Shown here one piece after another: positions 1 through 9,800 of a DNA stretch of 64,000 bases (position 1 is its first letter; each line of letters opens with the position of its first letter). The DNA lies in the NCBI RefSeq assembly GCF_001667185.1, contig NZ_LZIC01000068.1:1-64000 (forward strand). Direction: 5' to 3'. This DNA comes from Mycobacterium sp. 852002-50816_SCH5313054-b (GTDB lineage: Bacteria; Actinomycetota; Actinomycetes; Mycobacteriales; Mycobacteriaceae). Under the pieces are notes generated by a model, which saw nothing but the letters and a program-made list of their open reading frames with translations, was not told where the DNA came from and did not search any database. The translations under genes and the position numbers were made by a program.

Positions 1-2222
1 CCGCCGGGTCCGGGGGTGCCCGCGGGCGAGCGCCCCGGCCGGGGATCGACTGGAGCTGGGTCGATCAGATCAACTGGCTGTGGGTGCGACGCGCGGCCTA
101 CCTCACGTTGGCGGCGCTGGTGCTGCTGCCGATCGTCACCTTCGCGATGGCGTACTTCATCGTCGACGTCCCCAAGCCGGGCAACATCCGCACCAATCAG
201 GTGTCGACGATCCTGGCCAGCGACGGCTCGGAGATCGCGAAAATTGTTCCGCCCGAAGGCAATCGGGTCGACGTCAACATCAGCCAGGTGCCCGTCCATG
301 TGCGCCAGGCGGTGATCGCCGCGGAGGACCGCAACTTCTATTCGAACCCCGGCATTTCGTTCAGCGGTTTCGCGCGTGCGGTGAACAACGACCTGTTCGG
401 CGGCGGCGACCTGCAGGGCGGATCGACGATCACCCAGCAGTATGTGAAGAACGCCCTCGTCGGTTCGGCGCAGCACGGGCTCAGCGGCCTGATGCGCAAG
501 GCCAAGGAATTGGTGATCGCCACCAAGATGGCGGGGGAGTGGTCCAAAGACGATGTCCTGCAGGCCTATCTGAACATCATCTACTTCGGCCGGGGCGCCT
601 ACGGGATTTCGGCCGCGTCCAAGGCCTACTTCGACAAGCCGGTCGATCAGCTGACCGTGTCGGAGGGGGCGCTGCTGGCGGCCCTGATCCGGCGGCCGTC
701 GTCGCTGGATCCGGCCGTGGACCCGAAGGGCGCCGCGGAGCGTTGGAACTGGGTGCTCGACGGGATGGTGGAAACCAAGGCGCTGTCGCCGAGCGATCGT
801 GCCGCACAGGTGTTCCCGGCGACTCTGCCGCCCGAGCAGGCCCGCGCGCAGTACCAGACCACCGGGCCCAACGGGCTGATCGAGCGCCAGGTGACCAAAG
901 AGCTGATGGAGCTCTTCAACATCGATGAGCAGACGCTGAATACTCAGGGCCTGCAGGTCACGACGACGATCGATCCGAAGGCCCAGCAGGCGGCCGAAAA
1001 GTCGATATCGAAGTACCTCGACGGGCAGGACCCCGATATGCGGTCCGCCGTGGTTTCGATCGACCCGCACAACGGCGCGATACGCGCCTACTACGGCGGC
1101 TCCGACGCCAACGGCTTCGACTTCGCTCAGGCCGGCCTGCAGACCGGATCGTCGTTCAAGGTGTTCGCGTTGGTTGCGGCGCTGCAACAGGGCATAGGCC
1201 TGGGCTACCAGGTCGACAGTTCACCGCTCACCGTTGACGGCATCAAGATCACCAACGTCGACGGCGAGAACTGTGGGACCTGCAATATCGCCGAGGCGCT
1301 GAAGCTTTCACTCAACACCGCCTACTACCGGCTGATGCTCAAGCTCAAGGGCGGACCGCAGGCCGTCGCCGACGCTGCGCACCAGGCCGGTATCGCGAAG
1401 AGCTTCCCCGGCGTCGCCCACACGCTGTCCGAGGACGGCAAGGGCGGCCCACCGAACAACGGAATTGTGCTGGGGCAGTATCAAACCCGGCCGATAGACA
1501 TGGCCTCGGCATACGCCACGCTGGCCGCGTCCGGCGTCTATCACCGGCCGCATTTGGTGCAAAAGGTGGTCAACGCCGAGGGCCAGGTGCTGTTCGACGC
1601 CGGCAACTCCGACAACGGCGGCGAGAACCGCATCGACAAGGGCGTCGCGGACAACGTCACGGCCGCGATGCAGCCGATCGCGGGCTATTCGCGCGGGCAC
1701 AGTTTGGCCGGTGGGCGTGCGTCGGCGGCCAAGACGGGAACGGTACAGCTGGGTGACACCCAGGCCAACAAGGATGCCTGGATGGTCGGCTATACCCCGT
1801 CGCTCTCGACCGCGGTATGGGTGGGCACGGTCCAAGACAACGTGCCACTCGTAACCGCCTCGGGCGCAGAGGTTTACGGTTCCGGACTGCCGTCGGACAT
1901 TTGGAAGACGACCATGGATGGCGCCCTGAAGGGCACCTCCAACGAGAGCTTCCCCAAGCCGAGCGAGATCGGTGGCTACGCGGGCGTGCCCGCGGCGCCG
2001 CCGCCGGCCGCGCCGCCGCAGGTGAGCGTCATACAGCCGACTATCGAGGTGGCGCCGGGCATCACCATCCCGGTCGGTCCGCCCACCACGATCACCAACG
2101 CGCCGCCGCCGCCCGGCGGCAACCAGCCGGGCGGCGAACAGCCGGGCTACCCCGCGCCGGGTGGGCCGCAACTCCCCGGCGTCCCACCGGGCGGCCCGCA
2201 AGCGCCCCCGCCGCCGCCGTGA
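1..2222 (+). CDS. ponA1: Bifunctional penicillin-binding protein PonA1 (5' end cut)
   Basis: This is a class A PBP that polymerises glycan strands (GT51) and cross-links them at the outer face of the membrane. The frame is open to the window edge, so the true start lies outside; the GTG at 84 is internal. A cytoplasmic stretch is followed by one membrane segment (about nt 100-165). The transglycosylase motifs EDRNFY and GGSTITQQ lie around nt 320-440. The transpeptidase triad follows: GSSFK (SxxK, about nt 1145), SLNTAYYR (SxN, about nt 1308) and AAKTGT (about nt 1728). The C-terminus is a long Pro/Gly-rich tail, as in mycobacterial PonA1. The stop overlaps the start of the next gene, and the downstream order matches the Rv0050 locus. 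Confidence 0.95.
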   Translation, partial: AGSGGARGRAPRPGIDWSWVDQINWLWVRRAAYLTLAALVLLPIVTFAMAYFIVDVPKPGNIRTNQVSTILASDGSEIAKIVPPEGNRVDVNISQVPVHVRQAVIAAEDRNFYSNPGISFSGFARAVNNDLFGGGDLQGGSTITQQYVKNALVGSAQHGLSGLMRKAKELVIATKMAGEWSKDDVLQAYLNIIYFGRGAYGISAASKAYFDKPVDQLTVSEGALLAALIRRPSSLDPAVDPKGAAERWNWVLDGMVETKALSPSDRAAQVFPATLPPEQARAQYQTTGPNGLIERQVTKELMELFNIDEQTLNTQGLQVTTTIDPKAQQAAEKSISKYLDGQDPDMRSAVVSIDPHNGAIRAYYGGSDANGFDFAQAGLQTGSSFKVFALVAALQQGIGLGYQVDSSPLTVDGIKITNVDGENCGTCNIAEALKLSLNTAYYRLMLKLKGGPQAVADAAHQAGIAKSFPGVAHTLSEDGKGGPPNNGIVLGQYQTRPIDMASAYATLAASGVYHRPHLVQKVVNAEGQVLFDAGNSDNGGENRIDKGVADNVTAAMQPIAGYSRGHSLAGGRASAAKTGTVQLGDTQANKDAWMVGYTPSLSTAVWVGTVQDNVPLVTASGAEVYGSGLPSDIWKTTMDGALKGTSNESFPKPSEIGGYAGVPAAPPPAAPPQVSVIQPTIEVAPGITIPVGPPTTITNAPPPPGGNQPGGEQPGYPAPGGPQLPGVPPGGPQAPPPPP

Positions 2223-3865
2223 CCGGCGCTCGGCAGCAGGCCACCATCTCACCGCAGCCGTTGGCGGGCGATCTGCGCAGCGTCGACAACCGCGATTGCC
2301 CAAGCCGCACCGACTTTCTGGGCGCGGCGCTGGCGGAGGCCGGCGGCGGCCCGGTGGGCCGGCACGCGCTGATCGGCCGAACCCGGGTAATGACCCCGGT
2401 GCGGGTGATGTTCCTGATCGCGCTCGTGTTCCTGGCGCTCGGCTGGTCCACCAAGGCGGCGTGCCTGCAGAGCACCGGCACCGGGACGGGCGATCAACGG
2501 GTCGCCAACTGGGAGAACCAACGCGCCTACTACGAGTTGTGCTACTCCGACACCGTGCCGCTCTACGGCGCGGAGTTGTTGAGCCAGGGCAAGTTTCCGT
2601 ACAAGTCGAGTTGGATCGAAACCGACGCCAGCGGCGCTCCGCAGACCCGCTACGACGGGCAGCCCGCGTTGCGATACATGGAATATCCGGTGCTGACCGG
2701 TGTCTACCAGTACGTGTCGATGGCGGTGGCCAAGACCTTCACAGCGCTGAGCAAGGTGGCCCCGCTGCCGGTGGTCGCCGAGGTGGTGATGTTTTTCGAC
2801 GTCGCGGCATTCGGGTTGGCCTTGGCCTGGTTGGGGACCGTCTGGGCGACCGCGGGCCTGTCGGGCCGGCGCATCTGGGACGCCGCCCTGGTGGCCGCCT
2901 CGCCGCTGGTGATCTTTCAGATCTTCACCAATTTCGACGCCCTGGCAACGGCCTTCGCGATGGGCGGTCTGCTGGCCTGGGCCCGGCGCAAACCGGTGCT
3001 CGCCGGTGTGCTGATCGGCTTGGGCGCCGCTGCCAAGCTGTATCCCTTACTTTTTTTGGGGCCGATGTTGGTGCTCGGCGTTCGCACCGGTCGCCTCGGT
3101 GCCTTCGCGCGCACCGCGGGCACGGCGATGGCGACCTGGCTGGTGGTGAATCTTCCCGTCTTGGTGCTCTTTCCGCGCGGCTGGTCCGAGTTCTTCCGGC
3201 TCAACACCCGACGCGGCGACGACATGGACTCCGTGTACAACGTGGTGAAATCGTTCACCGGCTGGCGGGGTTTCGATCCCAAGCTGGGCTTCTGGCAGCC
3301 GCCGACCGTGTTGAACACGGTGGTCGCGGTGACGTTCATCGGGTGCTGCGCGGCGATCGCGTACGTCGCGCTCACCGCTCCGCGGCGCCCGCGGCTGACG
3401 CAGCTGACGTTCCTGGTGGTGGCCGCCTTCTTGTTGACCAACAAGGTGTGGAGCCCCCAGTTCTCGCTCTGGCTGGTGCCGCTCGCGGTCCTGGCGTTGC
3501 CGCATCGCCGAATCCTGCTGGCCTGGATGACGATTGACGCGCTGGTGTGGGTGCCGAGGATGTATTACCTGTACGGCAACCCGAGCCGTGGGCTTCCGGA
3601 GCAGTTCTTCACCACCACGGTGTTGGTCCGCGACATCGCGGTTGTGGCGCTGTGTGCGCTGGTGCTCCGGCAGATCTATCGCCCCGAGGAGGACCTGGTG
3701 CGGTGGGACGGCCGCCTGGACGATCCGGCGGGCGGCCCGTTCGACCGCGCCTCCGACGCACCGCCCGGTTGGCTCCCGCAGTGGCTGCGGCCCGCCGGGC
3801 CGCGGCGCGCGGACGCGCCGGTGGCCGAAACCGACACCGAGGCAGCGGCCGGAGTGGCGCCATGA
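2219..3865 (+). CDS. Polytopic membrane protein, GT87-type mannosyltransferase-like (Rv0051 homologue)
   Basis: This 548-residue protein starts at the GTG at 2219, which overlaps the ponA1 stop by four bases and so suggests translational coupling. I placed the start here because the N-terminal sequence resembles my memory of Rv0051 from this point. It has roughly ten hydrophobic segments and a luminal region with short repeats of WxxQ/FR type. The architecture fits polyprenyl-phosphate-dependent glycosyltransferases of the GT87/DUF2029 group, which act on lipomannan-type glycolipids. The substrate cannot be read from the sequence. It is probably co-transcribed with ponA1 and the PfpI-like gene. 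Confidence 0.85.
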   Translation: MTGARQQATISPQPLAGDLRSVDNRDCPSRTDFLGAALAEAGGGPVGRHALIGRTRVMTPVRVMFLIALVFLALGWSTKAACLQSTGTGTGDQRVANWENQRAYYELCYSDTVPLYGAELLSQGKFPYKSSWIETDASGAPQTRYDGQPALRYMEYPVLTGVYQYVSMAVAKTFTALSKVAPLPVVAEVVMFFDVAAFGLALAWLGTVWATAGLSGRRIWDAALVAASPLVIFQIFTNFDALATAFAMGGLLAWARRKPVLAGVLIGLGAAAKLYPLLFLGPMLVLGVRTGRLGAFARTAGTAMATWLVVNLPVLVLFPRGWSEFFRLNTRRGDDMDSVYNVVKSFTGWRGFDPKLGFWQPPTVLNTVVAVTFIGCCAAIAYVALTAPRRPRLTQLTFLVVAAFLLTNKVWSPQFSLWLVPLAVLALPHRRILLAWMTIDALVWVPRMYYLYGNPSRGLPEQFFTTTVLVRDIAVVALCALVLRQIYRPEEDLVRWDGRLDDPAGGPFDRASDAPPGWLPQWLRPAGPRRADAPVAETDTEAAAGVAP

Positions 3866-4512
3866 CGCTCGTCGCGATCCCGCTGTTCGATCAGTTCACT
3901 GCGCTCGACGCCGTAGGCCCCTACGAAGTGCTGCAACGGATTCCGTCGATCGAAGTCGTGTTCGTCGGACACCGCCGGGGCGAGGTGCGCACCGAGAACG
4001 GGATGCTCGGCGTCGCCTGCGACGCCACCTTCGACGAGGTCGGGGCCCCCGACGTGGTGGTGGTCCCCGGCGGCATCGGAACCCGCCGGCTGATCCACGA
4101 CGCGGGAGGAGAGGCCATCCGCGGGTGGCTGCAATCGGTGCACCCCGACACCACGTTCACCACGTCGGTGTGCACCGGCGCACTGTTGCTGGCCGCCGCC
4201 GGCCTGCTCGACGGGCTCACCGCGACGACCCACTGGCGGGGCGCGGACCTGCTCAACGAGTTGGGCGCGCGTTATGTCCCGACGCGCGTCGTCGAGCACC
4301 TACCCGAGCGCCTCATCACCGCCGCGGGCGTGTCCAGTGGCATCGACATGGCCCTGCGGCTGGTCGAGCTACTGGTCGACCGCGAGGCCGCGCAGGCCGC
4401 CCAATTGCTCATCGAATACGACCCGCAGCCGCCGTTCGATTCGGGTGCGCTCGCCAAGGCCGACGAGGCCACCGTGGCGCGGGCGAACGAGTACCTCCAA
4501 GCCCGGCGGTAA
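3862..4512 (+). CDS. DJ-1/PfpI family glutamine amidotransferase-like protein (Rv0052 homologue)
   Basis: This 216-residue cytoplasmic protein has the DJ-1/PfpI fold. The start ATG at 3862 overlaps the preceding stop (ATGA), implying translational coupling. The nucleophile elbow TSVCTGALLL places the conserved Cys at about residue 104. The VVVPGGIGTRR loop near residue 66 and a Glu in the N-terminal DAVGPYEVL segment are also typical of the family. Members act as deglycases, isonitrile hydratases or stress proteins; which applies here is unknown. It closes the ponA1-linked operon, ahead of the separately promoted rpsF cluster. Confidence 0.88.
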   Translation: MTLVAIPLFDQFTALDAVGPYEVLQRIPSIEVVFVGHRRGEVRTENGMLGVACDATFDEVGAPDVVVVPGGIGTRRLIHDAGGEAIRGWLQSVHPDTTFTTSVCTGALLLAAAGLLDGLTATTHWRGADLLNELGARYVPTRVVEHLPERLITAAGVSSGIDMALRLVELLVDREAAQAAQLLIEYDPQPPFDSGALAKADEATVARANEYLQARR

Positions 4513-4573
4513 AGCGGATTTCCTGGGCCGGCCCCGCGTCCGGTAGCCTGGTGCGGTTGCCGACGCAGGCGAC

Positions 4574-4617
4574 CCTCCTGCCACGGATCGACCGTGGCCG
4601 CTCGAGACCAGAGGAGG
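4574..4617 (+). promoter_or_regulatory. rpsF leader structure that pairs with the ribosome binding site
   Basis: Bases 4574-4579 (CCTCCT) are complementary to the rpsF Shine-Dalgarno AGGAGG at 4612-4617. Between them sits a perfect 7-bp hairpin, GCCACGG-ATCGA-CCGTGGC (4580-4598). A possible -10 element TAGCCT lies at 4544-4549. The arrangement fits an autogenously controlled leader of the S6:S18 type known in other bacteria. The pairing is seen in the sequence; the regulation is inferred. Confidence 0.5.
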
Positions 4618-4630
4618 TGGTGAGGTTTCC

Positions 4631-4921
4631 ATGCGTCCCTACGAAATCATGGTCATTCTTGACCCCACGCTCGACGAACGCACCGTTGCCCCGTCCTTGG
4701 AGACGTTCCTCAACGTCGTCCGCAAGGACGGCGGAAGCGTCGACAAGGTCGACATCTGGGGTAAGCGCCGGTTGGCGTACGAGATCGCCAAGCACGCCGA
4801 GGGCATCTACGTCGTCGTCGACCTGAAGGCCGAGCCGGCGACGGTATCCGAGCTCGACCGCCAGCTGAGCCTCAACGAGTCGGTGCTGCGCACCAAGGTG
4901 ATGCGCACCGACAAGCACTGA
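4631..4921 (+). CDS. rpsF: 30S ribosomal protein S6
   Basis: This 96-residue S6 protein partners with S18 on the platform of the small subunit. The sequence opens with [12 protein letters not shown], contains the family signature [14 protein letters not shown], and ends with basic residues without the long acidic tail seen in some bacteria. The ATG at 4631 follows a strong AGGAGG, which may be masked by the leader hairpin. It is the first gene of the rpsF-ssb-rpsR-rplI cluster. Confidence 0.97.
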   Translation: MRPYEIMVILDPTLDERTVAPSLETFLNVVRKDGGSVDKVDIWGKRRLAYEIAKHAEGIYVVVDLKAEPATVSELDRQLSLNESVLRTKVMRTDKH

Positions 4922-4992
4922 GTTCCGAGTGTCGTCGGAGCTGCGTAGGCTCAGCCGGAACATATCTGTGATGGCGGACCGAGGAGGAAATT

Positions 4993-5514
4993 GTGGCTGG
5001 TGACACCACTATCACCGTTGTCGGCAACCTGACTGCGGACCCCGAACTGCGGTTCACTCCCTCGGGTGCTGCCGTGGCGAACTTCACCGTAGCGTCGACG
5101 CCGCGGATCTACGACCGGCAGAGCGGGGAATGGAAGGACGGCGAGGCGCTGTTCTTGCGGTGCAACATCTGGCGGGAGGCCGCCGAGAACGTCGCGGAAA
5201 GCCTCACGCGCGGCGCCCGCGTGATCGTCACCGGGCGGCTCAAGCAACGTTCCTTCGAAACGCGTGAGGGCGAGAAGCGCACCGTTGTCGAGGTCGAGGT
5301 CGACGAGATCGGCCCGTCGCTTCGGTACGCCACCGCCAAGGTCAACAAGGCCAGCCGCAGCGGCGGCGGTGGCGGCGGCTTTGGCGGGGGTGGGGGCTCT
5401 CGCCCGGCGCCGGCCCCGGCACAACAACCTGCCAGCGCACCCGGTGACGACCCGTGGGGCAGCGCCCCGGCATCGGGGTCATTCGCTGGCGGCGACGACG
5501 AGCCCCCGTTCTAA
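4993..5514 (+). CDS. ssb: Single-stranded DNA-binding protein SSB
   Basis: The product is the 173-residue replicative SSB, which coats single-stranded DNA and recruits repair and replication enzymes. The OB fold spans about residues 1-110 ([17 protein letters not shown] near the start, [18 protein letters not shown] in the middle). A Gly-rich, low-complexity linker follows, then the acidic tip DDEPPF that docks partner proteins. The start is a GTG at 4993 behind GAGGAGG. It lies between rpsF and rpsR, as in most actinobacteria. Confidence 0.97.
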   Translation: MAGDTTITVVGNLTADPELRFTPSGAAVANFTVASTPRIYDRQSGEWKDGEALFLRCNIWREAAENVAESLTRGARVIVTGRLKQRSFETREGEKRTVVEVEVDEIGPSLRYATAKVNKASRSGGGGGGFGGGGGSRPAPAPAQQPASAPGDDPWGSAPASGSFAGGDDEPPF

Positions 5515-5556
5515 CCCCAAACTTCAGACCAGTAGTAAACGGAAAGAAAGACAGAC

Positions 5557-5811
5557 ATGGCCAAGTCAAACAAGCGGCGCCCGGCTCCGGAAAAGCCGGT
5601 CAAGGCACGCAAGTGCGTCTTCTGCGGGAAGAAAGAGCAAGCCATCGACTACAAGGACACCGCGCTGCTGCGCACTTACATCAGTGAGCGCGGCAAGATC
5701 CGGGCGCGCCGTGTCACCGGCAACTGCGTGCAGCACCAGCGCGATATCGCGACCGCGGTCAAGAATGCCCGCGAGGTGGCCCTGCTGCCCTTCACCTCTT
5801 CGGCGCGTTAG
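5557..5811 (+). CDS. rpsR: 30S ribosomal protein S18 (zinc-binding type)
   Basis: This 84-residue S18 protein carries a CVFC pair and a later C-x2-H (NCVQH), consistent with a zinc-binding (C+) form. Mycobacteria also have a second, zinc-free S18 elsewhere that is used in zinc starvation; this copy corresponds to rpsR1. The body [16 protein letters not shown] is the canonical S18 core. A purine-rich GGAAAGA lies upstream of the ATG. Confidence 0.97.
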   Translation: MAKSNKRRPAPEKPVKARKCVFCGKKEQAIDYKDTALLRTYISERGKIRARRVTGNCVQHQRDIATAVKNAREVALLPFTSSAR

Positions 5812-5841
5812 TCGCCGAAAGACGAACGGAAAGTGTTAACG

Positions 5842-6300
5842 ATGAAGCTGATTCTGACGGCCGACGTCGACCACCTCGGCACCGTCGGCGACGCGGTCGA
5901 AGTGAAGGACGGGTACGGCCGCAACTTCCTGCTGCCGCGCGGCCTGGCGATCCTCGCCTCGCGTGGCGCACAGAAGCAGGCGGACGAGATCCGGCGGGCC
6001 CGCGAGACCAAGGTGGTGCGCGACCTCGAGCACGCCAACGAGATCAAGTCCGCGATCGACGCGCTGGGCCCGGTCACGTTGCCGGTGAACGCAGCGGGTG
6101 ACTCGGGCAAGCTGTTCGGCTCGGTGACCGCCGGCGACATTGTGGCGGCCATCAAGAAGGCCGGGGGGCCCAACCTCGACAAGCGGACCGTGCGGTTGCC
6201 CAAGGCCCACATCAAGGCCGTCGGCGAGCATCGGGTGTCGGTGCACCTGCACCCGGAGGTCGACGTCGAGGTTTCCGTCGACGTTGTCGCGGACAGCTAA
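5842..6300 (+). CDS. rplI: 50S ribosomal protein L9
   Basis: The 152-residue L9 protein begins [13 protein letters not shown]. The ATG at 5842 is preferred over the GTG nine bases upstream because it gives the standard N-terminus. The N-terminal RNA-binding domain carries the signature [14 protein letters not shown] central helix leads to a C-terminal domain that ends VDVVADS. It is the last gene of the cluster and is followed 25 bases later by an intrinsic-terminator-like hairpin. Confidence 0.97.
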   Translation: MKLILTADVDHLGTVGDAVEVKDGYGRNFLLPRGLAILASRGAQKQADEIRRARETKVVRDLEHANEIKSAIDALGPVTLPVNAAGDSGKLFGSVTAGDIVAAIKKAGGPNLDKRTVRLPKAHIKAVGEHRVSVHLHPEVDVEVSVDVVADS

Positions 6301-6324
6301 CTCAGTAGCGTTTGCTCTCTCCAA

Positions 6325-6357
6325 GCGGCGGCCATCGATGGGCCGCCGCCTGGTTTT
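6325..6357 (+). terminator. Intrinsic terminator-like hairpin after rplI
   Basis: A perfect 9-bp stem GCGGCGGCC / GGCCGCCGC encloses a 7-base loop (ATCGATG) and is followed by CTGGTTTT. Its position directly after the ribosomal cluster and the short T tract support transcription termination. Confidence 0.75.
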
Positions 6358-6833
6358 GCGCGCGTGACACGCGCTTCCTCCTGACTTGGAAGTCAGTCCG
6401 GGCCCCTCGCCTGGCGAACTAATTCCAGCCCCTCGCCCCAGGGGGTCATTAACCACCCCGTAACGCGGCGAAAATGTGGCCGAAAGCCAACACGCCCGAC
6501 GCAGTAACCTGCGCCGACACGCCGTAGAGATTCTTGTCCACACGAAACGGGGCGAGGTGTACGACCCTTATCAGCAGAGATGTCACAGTGCCTCGAATTA
6601 ATCCACAGGTTCTCCACACCCCGCTCAACACAGGTGTCGAAGGATATGCACACACGATGCACAGCGTTATGAACAACGGCCCCTTTAAGTACTGGCCAGC
6701 AACGTTTACGGTCGTCCGGGCGCGGTCGGATAGCGGTGCATGTGGTCGTTGGGTGTCGGCGCCTTGACTTAAGCTCACAACGTCGGCTATCGAATGTATG
6801 TTCGGGTACTCGTGCTAGGGGAGGTGAGAGTCC
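6358..6833. other. Intergenic region rplI-dnaB with DnaA-box-like sequences
   Basis: No convincing gene is seen here, although M. tuberculosis has the small gene Rv0057 in this interval. The short plus-strand frame at 6534-6767 has no recognisable features. TTGTCCACA, identical to the mycobacterial DnaA-box consensus, occurs at 6534-6542. It is followed by the weaker TTAATCCACA at 6598-6607 and TCTCCACAC at 6611-6619. The stretch is noticeably richer in A and T than the flanking genes and probably holds the dnaB promoter. Confidence 0.5.
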
Positions 6834-9800
6834 GTGGCGGTCGTCGATGACGTGACGTCTGGCATGGATTCGTCGCCTCCCAGCGAGGAGTTCGGGCGGC
6901 AGCCCCCGCAGGATCTCGCCGCCGAGCAGTCGGTGCTGGGCGGCATGTTGTTGAGCAAGGACGCCATCGCCGACGTGCTGGAGCGGCTGCGGCCCGGCGA
7001 CTTCTATCGCCCCGCGCACCAGAACATCTACGATGCGATCCTCGATCTCTACGGGCGCGGCGAGCCGGCCGACGCCGTGACGGTGGCCGCCGAGCTGGAT
7101 CGCCGCGGGTTGCTGCGCCGCATCGGTGGCGCGCCGTATCTGCACACCCTGATCTCGACGGTGCCCACGGCCGCCAACGCGGGCTACTACGCGGGCATCG
7201 TCGCGGAGAAGGCGCTGCTGCGCCGGCTGGTGGAGGCCGGGACCCGGGTGGTGCAGTACGGCTACGCGGGCGCGGAGGGCGCCGACGTGGCCGAGATCGT
7301 CGACCGCGCCCAGGCCGAGATCTACGACGTCGCCGATCGCCGGCTCTCCGAGGACTTCGTCCCGCTCGAGGACCTGCTGCAGCCGACGATGGACGAGATC
7401 GACGCCATCGCCTCCAGCGGTGGTATCTCGCGCGGCGTGCCGACCGGCTTCACCGAACTCGACGAGGTGACCAACGGCCTGCATCCCGGGCAGATGATCA
7501 TCGTGGCGGCCCGACCTGGGGTTGGGAAAGCGCTCGCGCTGGATACGCCGCTGCCCACGCCGGCGGGCTGGACCACGATCGGCGACGTCGCGGTCGGTGA
7601 CAAGTTGCTCGATGCCGACGGAGTGCCGACGCGGGTAGTGGCCGCAACCGAGGTCATGATGGGCCACCCGTGCTACGAGATCGAATTCTCGGACGGGACG
7701 GTCGTTGTCGCCGACGCTCAGCACCAATGGCCTACCACCCGCGGCATCCGGACCTCGTCTCAGTTGCGGTGCGGTTGGGACACCATCGCCACGGTCGGGT
7801 CGTCGATGCGCTCCGCCGAGCGCGGGGCGAGCACGACGGTGTTGGCCGCGGTATTGCAGGTCGAATCGGTGCGCCGCGTGGATAGCGTTCCCGTGCGCTG
7901 TGTCGAGGTGGACAACGCCGCACGCCTATACCTGGCGGGTCGGGGAATGGTGCCGACTCATAACTCCACGCTGGGGCTGGACTTCATGCGCTCGTGCTCG
8001 ATCAGGCACCGGATGGCCAGCGTCATCTTCTCGTTGGAGATGAGCAAGTCCGAGATCGTGATGCGGCTGCTGTCGGCGGAGGCGAAGATCAAGCTCGCCG
8101 ACATGCGCTCGGGTCGGATGAACGACGACGACTGGACCCGGTTGGCGCGGCGGATGAGCGAAATCAGCGAGGCGCCACTGTATATCGACGACTCGCCCAA
8201 CCTGACCATGATGGAGATCCGCGCCAAGGCCCGCCGGCTGAAGCAGAAGGCCGACCTCAAGCTGGTCGTGGTCGACTACCTCCAGCTCATGACGTCGGGG
8301 AAGAAGCACGAGTCGCGGCAGGTGGAAGTCTCCGAATTCTCAAGGCATCTCAAACTTTTGGCCAAAGAGCTTGAGGTCCCGGTGGTGGCGATCAGCCAGC
8401 TCAACCGGGGCCCCGAGCAACGCACCGACAAGAAGCCGATGCTGGCCGACCTTCGCGAATCGGGATGCCTTACGGCGGCGACGCGGATCTTGCGCGCCGA
8501 CACCGGCGCCGAAGTCACGTTTGGTGAGCTCATGCGTACCGGCGAGCGGCCCCTGGTGTGGTCGCTGGACGAACGGCTGCGGATGGTCGCGCGGCCGATG
8601 ACGAACGTGTTCCCGAGCGGCCACAAGGAAGTGTTCCGGCTTCGGCTGGCCTCGGGCCGCGAGGTCGAGGCGACCGGCAACCATCCTTTCATGAAGCTCG
8701 ACGGCTGGACTCCGTTGGAGGAGCTGAAGATCGGTGATCGCATCGCGGCACCTCGGCGTGTCCCCGAGCCCATCGACACGCAGCGGATGGACGAGTCGGA
8801 GGTCATTCTGCTCGCCCACATGATCGGCGACGGGTCATGCGTGAAGCGGCAACCGATTCGCTATGCCTCGATCGACGAGGCGAATCTGGTGGCGGTCACG
8901 GCCTCCGCGGCGCACTTCGGCGTGACCGCGGTCCGCGACGATTACCCCGCTGCGCGGGTGACCACGCTGCGGTTGCGGTCGCCGGAGCGGCTGGCACGCG
9001 GCCGGCGCAACCCGATCGCCGCCTGGCTCGATAGGCTCGGCCTGTTTGGCAAGCGCAGTTACGAGAAGTTCGTGCCAGAAGTCGTCTTCCGTGCGCCTAA
9101 CGAGCAGGTGGCGCTATTCCTGCGTCACCTGTGGGCCACCGACGGATCGGTCCGGTGGGATGCCAAGGCCGGCCAGGGGCGGATTTATTACGCATCGACC
9201 AGCCGACGTCTCATCGACGATGTGGCCCAATTGCTGTTGCGGATGGGCGTCTTCCCGCGAATCAAGCTCGCGCGGAAGCTTGGCTACCGAGACTCGTGGC
9301 ACCTGTGCATCTACGGTGCGGAGAATCAGTTGCGGTTCCTTCGTCATGTCGGCGTCCACGGCGTGAAAGCCGCAGCCGCACAGGAGGTCCTGTCTCATCT
9401 CGAGGGCATGGTGCGTAATCCCAACCTTGATACCGTGCCCAAGGAGATATGGTCGCGGGTCCGAGAGGTTCTCGCTGTCAAAGAGATGACTCATCGCCAG
9501 TTTGCTTCGGCTATGGGTATCCAGTTCTGTGGCTCGACCTTGTGGAAGCAGTCTCCGAGCAGGTCGCGACTGCATCGCGCAGCCGCGCTCCTCGGCGATG
9601 CTGATATTCATGACCTGGCCACCAACCACGTCTACTGGGACACGGTTGTCGAGATCACCAGCCTCGGAGACCAAGACGTTTATGACGGAACCGTCAGCGG
9701 CACACACAATTTCGTCGCCAACGGCATCAGCGTTCACAATAGCCTCGAACAAGATGCGGACATGGTCATCCTGCTGAACCGGCCGGACGCATTCGAGCGT

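Noticed and set aside
1308..2303. Minus-strand frame of 331 codons opposite ponA1
   Set aside because: Shadow of the GC-rich penicillin-binding protein gene; no motif or start context.
6534..6767. Plus-strand frame of 77 codons in the rplI-dnaB gap, at the place of Rv0057
   Set aside because: The translation has no recognised features, its start overlaps a DnaA-box-like sequence, and there is no clear ribosome site. Treated as intergenic.
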